Source: Bacteroidota bacterium (GTDB taxonomy: Bacteria > Bacteroidota > Bacteroidia > Chitinophagales > Chitinophagaceae). Taken from it: a stretch of 57,695 nt of DNA. Both the position numbers and the translations under genes were made by a program. Each line of letters opens with the position of its first letter. Positions within the stretch are counted from its first letter, which is position 1. Below the pieces are notes generated by a model that ran no database searches, was not told the origin of the DNA, and worked only from the letters and a program-made list of their open reading frames with translations. Positions 54,520 through 57,695 of this stretch are shown here, piece by piece. The stretch is taken from assembly GCA_030706635.1 (NCBI GenBank), contig JAUZOD010000022.1, forward strand, positions 1-57,695, given 5' to 3'.

Positions 54520-55563
54520 TCACTTATAATACGGCATCAAATCATCCTTAAAAATTCTCTCTGATTCTTCCCAATGCTGGCTCACTTCCTGGCGCCTTTT
54601 GTTCAGGTCCTGGTTGAGCTCGTTAAAGCTGCTCACGCTGGCATTCATTTCCTTTACGGCCTTGTTGTATTCTTCTACGTCTGCCTTGGTACGCCTGCTG
54701 CCCTTCGCGTTCATGCTCTTTTTGATCTTGTCAAAATTTTCCTGTTTCAGATAGAAATCGGTGAGTTTCGGAATATCATTTTTGGCCATGCGGCTGTAGA
54801 ATTCCAGGGCCTCGCGACAACCATTGGCAAGCCCGGAATGGCCTTTGTAGTCCTTCAGACTGTCTGCTTTCAAAGCCGCTAATCCCTCGTCGGCAAAACT
54901 GATCAGGGCATTGCGCGCCTGTTCCGCATCGTTGATCTTGTGGCTGTTCAGGGCATTGAACAACTGACCGTCTTCCCAGTTACATTTAAAAAACAGGATA
55001 TAGATCCGGTCAGCATACTGCGTTACTTGCCCGGCCGAAGCCATTTTATCATTAAGATCATTTTTTGTATCCACCAGGATCACGCTGTTTTTTGCGGCAA
55101 ATTCCTTTTCCGCTACAGCGAGGTTGGCAGATGCTTCTTCCAGTTTCTGCGAGGTTTTTTCTTCGAGTAAAAGATAGGCCTGCATCTGATCTACCGACTG
55201 CTCGGCGATCTCCTCCATATTCACGATCTTGGAATAGTCTTCGTTGAAGATCCGGTAGCAAAACTGGATATAGTCTATGCTGGCCTGGCGCAAAGAATTA
55301 TCTCCTTTGTATTTGGGCAGACCGATGGTTTTATATTTCGCATTGTTAATGCTTTCCAGTGCCTGCGCTCTTAATTTTTCTACTTTCCGGGCACGACGGC
55401 TGTGCGCCGCAGCACTCACATAGGCCATGTATTTTTCGTTCATCTCCATTTGCGCGCCGGAGACCTGGGTCATGTAGTCCCCTGCATTTTCAATGGTCTG
55501 TGCATGAGATTTCGTCAGTGAACATACCGTCAGCATCAGCATGAAAAAAAAGCACCTGTACAT
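54520..55563 (-). CDS. Secreted coiled-coil protein, LIC11966-type
   Basis: A signal peptide (MYRCFFFMLMLTVCSLTKSHAQ) is followed by about 325 mostly helical residues with heptad-like patterns (LEEKTSQKLEEASANLAVAEKEFAAKNS; SFNELNQDLNKRRQEVSQHWEESERIF). The overall pattern resembles proteins annotated as LIC11966-family surface proteins; I hold this name with moderate confidence. No enzymatic motif is seen. It follows the tail-specific protease gene by 27 bases and may be cotranscribed with it. It could be periplasmic or outer-membrane associated. Confidence 0.65.
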   Translation of the reverse strand: MYRCFFFMLMLTVCSLTKSHAQTIENAGDYMTQVSGAQMEMNEKYMAYVSAAAHSRRARKVEKLRAQALESINNAKYKTIGLPKYKGDNSLRQASIDYIQFCYRIFNEDYSKIVNMEEIAEQSVDQMQAYLLLEEKTSQKLEEASANLAVAEKEFAAKNSVILVDTKNDLNDKMASAGQVTQYADRIYILFFKCNWEDGQLFNALNSHKINDAEQARNALISFADEGLAALKADSLKDYKGHSGLANGCREALEFYSRMAKNDIPKLTDFYLKQENFDKIKKSMNAKGSRRTKADVEEYNKAVKEMNASVSSFNELNQDLNKRRQEVSQHWEESERIFKDDLMPYYK

Positions 55564-55590
55564 CAGATTGGTTTTGATATGATAATGAAT

Positions 55591-57681
55591 TTATTGCGGC
55601 AGCATCCGGGTCGCCAGCTGGTAGCCCAGCAACAGTCCCGGATCCCTGGATAAAACGCTGGTAAGCTGCAAATTCGTATTCCGCAGGTCTTCATCTGCCT
55701 GCATTCTTATTTTTTCAAACTCGTTCCACTGGATCTCGTAGGGAAGGGAAACGGATGACTGCGATCTGTCCCGGTCTTCCAGGAATTTTTTCATCTTCAC
55801 ATGATCCGCACGCACTTTCTGCAGCGACAAAGATTCGTCCTTCGGCGACTGTAAAGCCATCAACCCGTCCAGGAATTGATTAAAGGATTTAATATAGGCG
55901 CAGGTATCGGTAAATGAGCTGGCAAAAGTTTTGAGACGCTCCACGGGAAGCGCCGGATAAGCATGATAATACTTGTTGGAATCAATCGTCTTGTTGTCCA
56001 GGGCAAAAGGCAGTGTCTTTTCCCGTTCGGACCTCGTGGCGGTAAAATCCCTCAGCAGGATATCCGGAATCACACCGGTCTCCTGGGCACTGGATCCATT
56101 CACCCGGTAAAGCCGCTCTACCGTGACCTTGATAAAATTTTCCGCCGACTTCATTCTCTCCAGATGATCCTCATCAAAAACTGTGTCCAGCGGCAGCACC
56201 ACCTGCGCTGTGGCTTTCCCAAAAGTGGGTGACCCCACGATCAGGGCGCGATGATAATCCTGTAAAGTACCTGCCAGCACCTCGGATGCGGAAGCGCTGA
56301 ACCCATTCACGAGCAGCAACAGGGGACCATCATAAACGGAACCCCGGTTCACGTCTTTCATGGTGAAGACCTTGCCTTCTTTATTTTTCGTCATGCCGAC
56401 GGGCCCCACGTCGATAAAAATGCCCGCCAGGGCAATGGCTTCGGTCATGGATCCGCCGCCGTTGTAGCGGAGGTCCAGTATAAGGCCTTCTATACTGTCT
56501 TTCTTGAGCTTGAGGATTTCCTTGGCCACGTCATCGGCGCAGCCCTTATCGGAACCGGAAGCATCGCTTTCCCAATCGGTGTAAAAGGCAGGCAAAGAAA
56601 TGAACCCGATGCGGTGAGCCCCTTTAATCACAAAACTCCGCACTTTGCTGTTGTCGTCATCCACTTCCGCTTTCTCGCGCTGCAGGGTGACCTTGCGGAT
56701 GCTGCCATCTCCTTTCTTCAGGGTAAGCGTCAGGCTTTTGGGATGATCCCCCGAGATGAGTGCACTCACTTCGGCGGGCGAACCATCGGAGACGTCCACC
56801 TCTTCATTCCCCTCCCACTGCAGGGCCAGCACGGCGTCGCCTTCATGGATCTGTCCGCATTTATACGCGGGACTTCCCGGTTTGAGCCGCGAGATCTCGG
56901 TACCTTCTTTGCCATCAGCGAGGCCAAATCCAAATTGCAATTGTTTATCTCCGAGCTCTGCCTGGAACTCTTCTTTTTTTGCCATGGAGAAAAATTCCGT
57001 ATGCGGGTCGAAGCAGGAAGCCACCGATTCGCACCAGGCGTTGCAAACAAAACCCGGCAGACCGTCATTGAACTGCAGGACGCGCTGGATATCCCTTTTG
57101 AATGCGTGCCACACTTTTTTCCGCGCAGCGGATTCGAGGCTATCGGCTTTCAGTTCATGCCGCGGGGAATCGTTTTCATCATATTCATCGGCCATGGTTT
57201 CGAGCACATTCCGCCGGAATAGTTTATTGAGCCTGATCCTGCGCAGACCATCATTGTAAGCAAAAACGGTATCTTCAGCAACGGTATAGCTGTCGCCCGT
57301 ATTCAGGGGAAAAGAAGTTTTTGAAAAAATGTCCAGGAGGGAATCCGTTTGACGGATCCTTTTTCCAAAAAGACTGATGAGTGCATCCAGGAAAACCGCC
57401 TTTCTGTTCAGCAGCTCCTGATCGAGGGTGTATTGCCAGGATTTCAGCTGGTTCAGATCCTCACCGGAGAAATAGATTTTATCCGCATCCAGCGCTGCAA
57501 TCATTTGAGAGAACAGATCAGCTGAGAACTCCTTATCCACGGCTCTTGGCTGAACGTGATAGATCTCGGCCATCCGCGTGATCAGGAACGCATTATCAGC
57601 TGTTTTGGCTGTCAGCTGCGCCCGGGCATGTTTAGCCGGCAGGAACCAGAGACCGGTCAGCAGCAAAAGGGCAGACTTCAT
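55591..57681 (-). CDS. Tail-specific (carboxy-terminal processing) protease, S41 family
   Basis: The 696-residue protein has a signal peptide (ALLLLTGLWFLPAKHARAQ), an N-terminal helical domain (DADKIYFSGEDLNQL typical of Prc), and a PDZ domain (about residues 235-330). The S41 protease core has the catalytic Ser in NGFSASASEVLAG (about residue 462) and Lys in SPTFGKATAQ (about 487). A C-terminal helical domain (DUF3340-like) follows. It resembles E. coli Prc, a periplasmic protease that trims or degrades proteins from the C-terminus. The gene is complete, its ATG lying 14 bases from the window end. Confidence 0.95.
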   Translation of the reverse strand: MKSALLLLTGLWFLPAKHARAQLTAKTADNAFLITRMAEIYHVQPRAVDKEFSADLFSQMIAALDADKIYFSGEDLNQLKSWQYTLDQELLNRKAVFLDALISLFGKRIRQTDSLLDIFSKTSFPLNTGDSYTVAEDTVFAYNDGLRRIRLNKLFRRNVLETMADEYDENDSPRHELKADSLESAARKKVWHAFKRDIQRVLQFNDGLPGFVCNAWCESVASCFDPHTEFFSMAKKEEFQAELGDKQLQFGFGLADGKEGTEISRLKPGSPAYKCGQIHEGDAVLALQWEGNEEVDVSDGSPAEVSALISGDHPKSLTLTLKKGDGSIRKVTLQREKAEVDDDNSKVRSFVIKGAHRIGFISLPAFYTDWESDASGSDKGCADDVAKEILKLKKDSIEGLILDLRYNGGGSMTEAIALAGIFIDVGPVGMTKNKEGKVFTMKDVNRGSVYDGPLLLLVNGFSASASEVLAGTLQDYHRALIVGSPTFGKATAQVVLPLDTVFDEDHLERMKSAENFIKVTVERLYRVNGSSAQETGVIPDILLRDFTATRSEREKTLPFALDNKTIDSNKYYHAYPALPVERLKTFASSFTDTCAYIKSFNQFLDGLMALQSPKDESLSLQKVRADHVKMKKFLEDRDRSQSSVSLPYEIQWNEFEKIRMQADEDLRNTNLQLTSVLSRDPGLLLGYQLATRMLPQ

Positions 57682-57695
57682 ACTACAAGTAAAGA

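Overview
The window looks like ordinary chromosome from a Bacteroidota bacterium, most likely of the Chitinophagaceae type. The evidence is two type IX secretion (T9SS) cargo proteins, a TonB-dependent receptor with an N-terminal carboxypeptidase-like domain, an ATP synthase subunit a with a long secreted N-terminus, a free-standing C-terminal half of transketolase, and promoters of the form TTG-N19/20-TAnnTTTG. There are no rRNA or tRNA genes, no CRISPR array and no transposase that I can see. Most of the sequence is core metabolism and envelope biology.

Layout. 0-5 kb: greA with a hairpin leader, a D-2-hydroxyacid dehydrogenase, rsmA, pdxA, and a T9SS cargo. 5-13 kb: a TonB-receptor / TPR-like protein / winged-helix regulator operon, an unknown protein, a DUF6067-type glycosidase and a second T9SS cargo whose sorting domain is cut short. 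13-22 kb: atpB-E-F-H-A (no atpG), preceded by an ABC exporter coupled to a large secreted protein with a caspase-like His/Cys signature. 22-27.5 kb: a PhoB/PhoR-like pair, a degraded DUF5690 gene, an LpxH-like phosphoesterase, a degraded MurG-like glycosyltransferase, and a DUF47 (PhoU-like) / PiT phosphate-uptake pair. 27.5-32.5 kb: rmlA, galE, transketolase C-half, then an ECF sigma factor / anti-sigma-like protein / Spy-like protein module. 32.5-43.6 kb: a nucleotide pyrophosphatase-type enzyme, a metallo-beta-lactamase-fold hydrolase, and the rod-shape cluster mreB-mreC-mreD-mrdA-rodA preceded by kynA and purD. 43.6-57.7 kb: a POT transporter, apaG, NADP-isocitrate dehydrogenase, MazG- and PhzF-family genes, dtd, arfB overlapping a MbnP/MbnH copper-protein pair, a GH63-like glycosidase, a LIC11966-type secreted protein and a tail-specific protease.

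The strongest unexplained signal is non-coding. At least fourteen intergenic spacers carry long inverted repeats whose arms are built from short tandem units. They fall into four families: A (TTTGAGAA-like), B (GTTGACG-like), C (AATGTGCTGATGTGG-like) and D (GTCCATT-like). Several arms are perfect or near-perfect over 26-31 bp. Family B also has a conserved, partly palindromic core (TTGCGAATTCGCACCTGAT-like). They sit at convergent, co-directional and divergent junctions and inside the atp operon, and some run into the 3' ends of genes, so simple termination does not explain all of them.

Other points to follow are the caspase-like protein translated next to an ABC exporter, a possible greA attenuator, two neighbouring pseudogenes around the LpxH-like gene, and the MbnP/MbnH pair.
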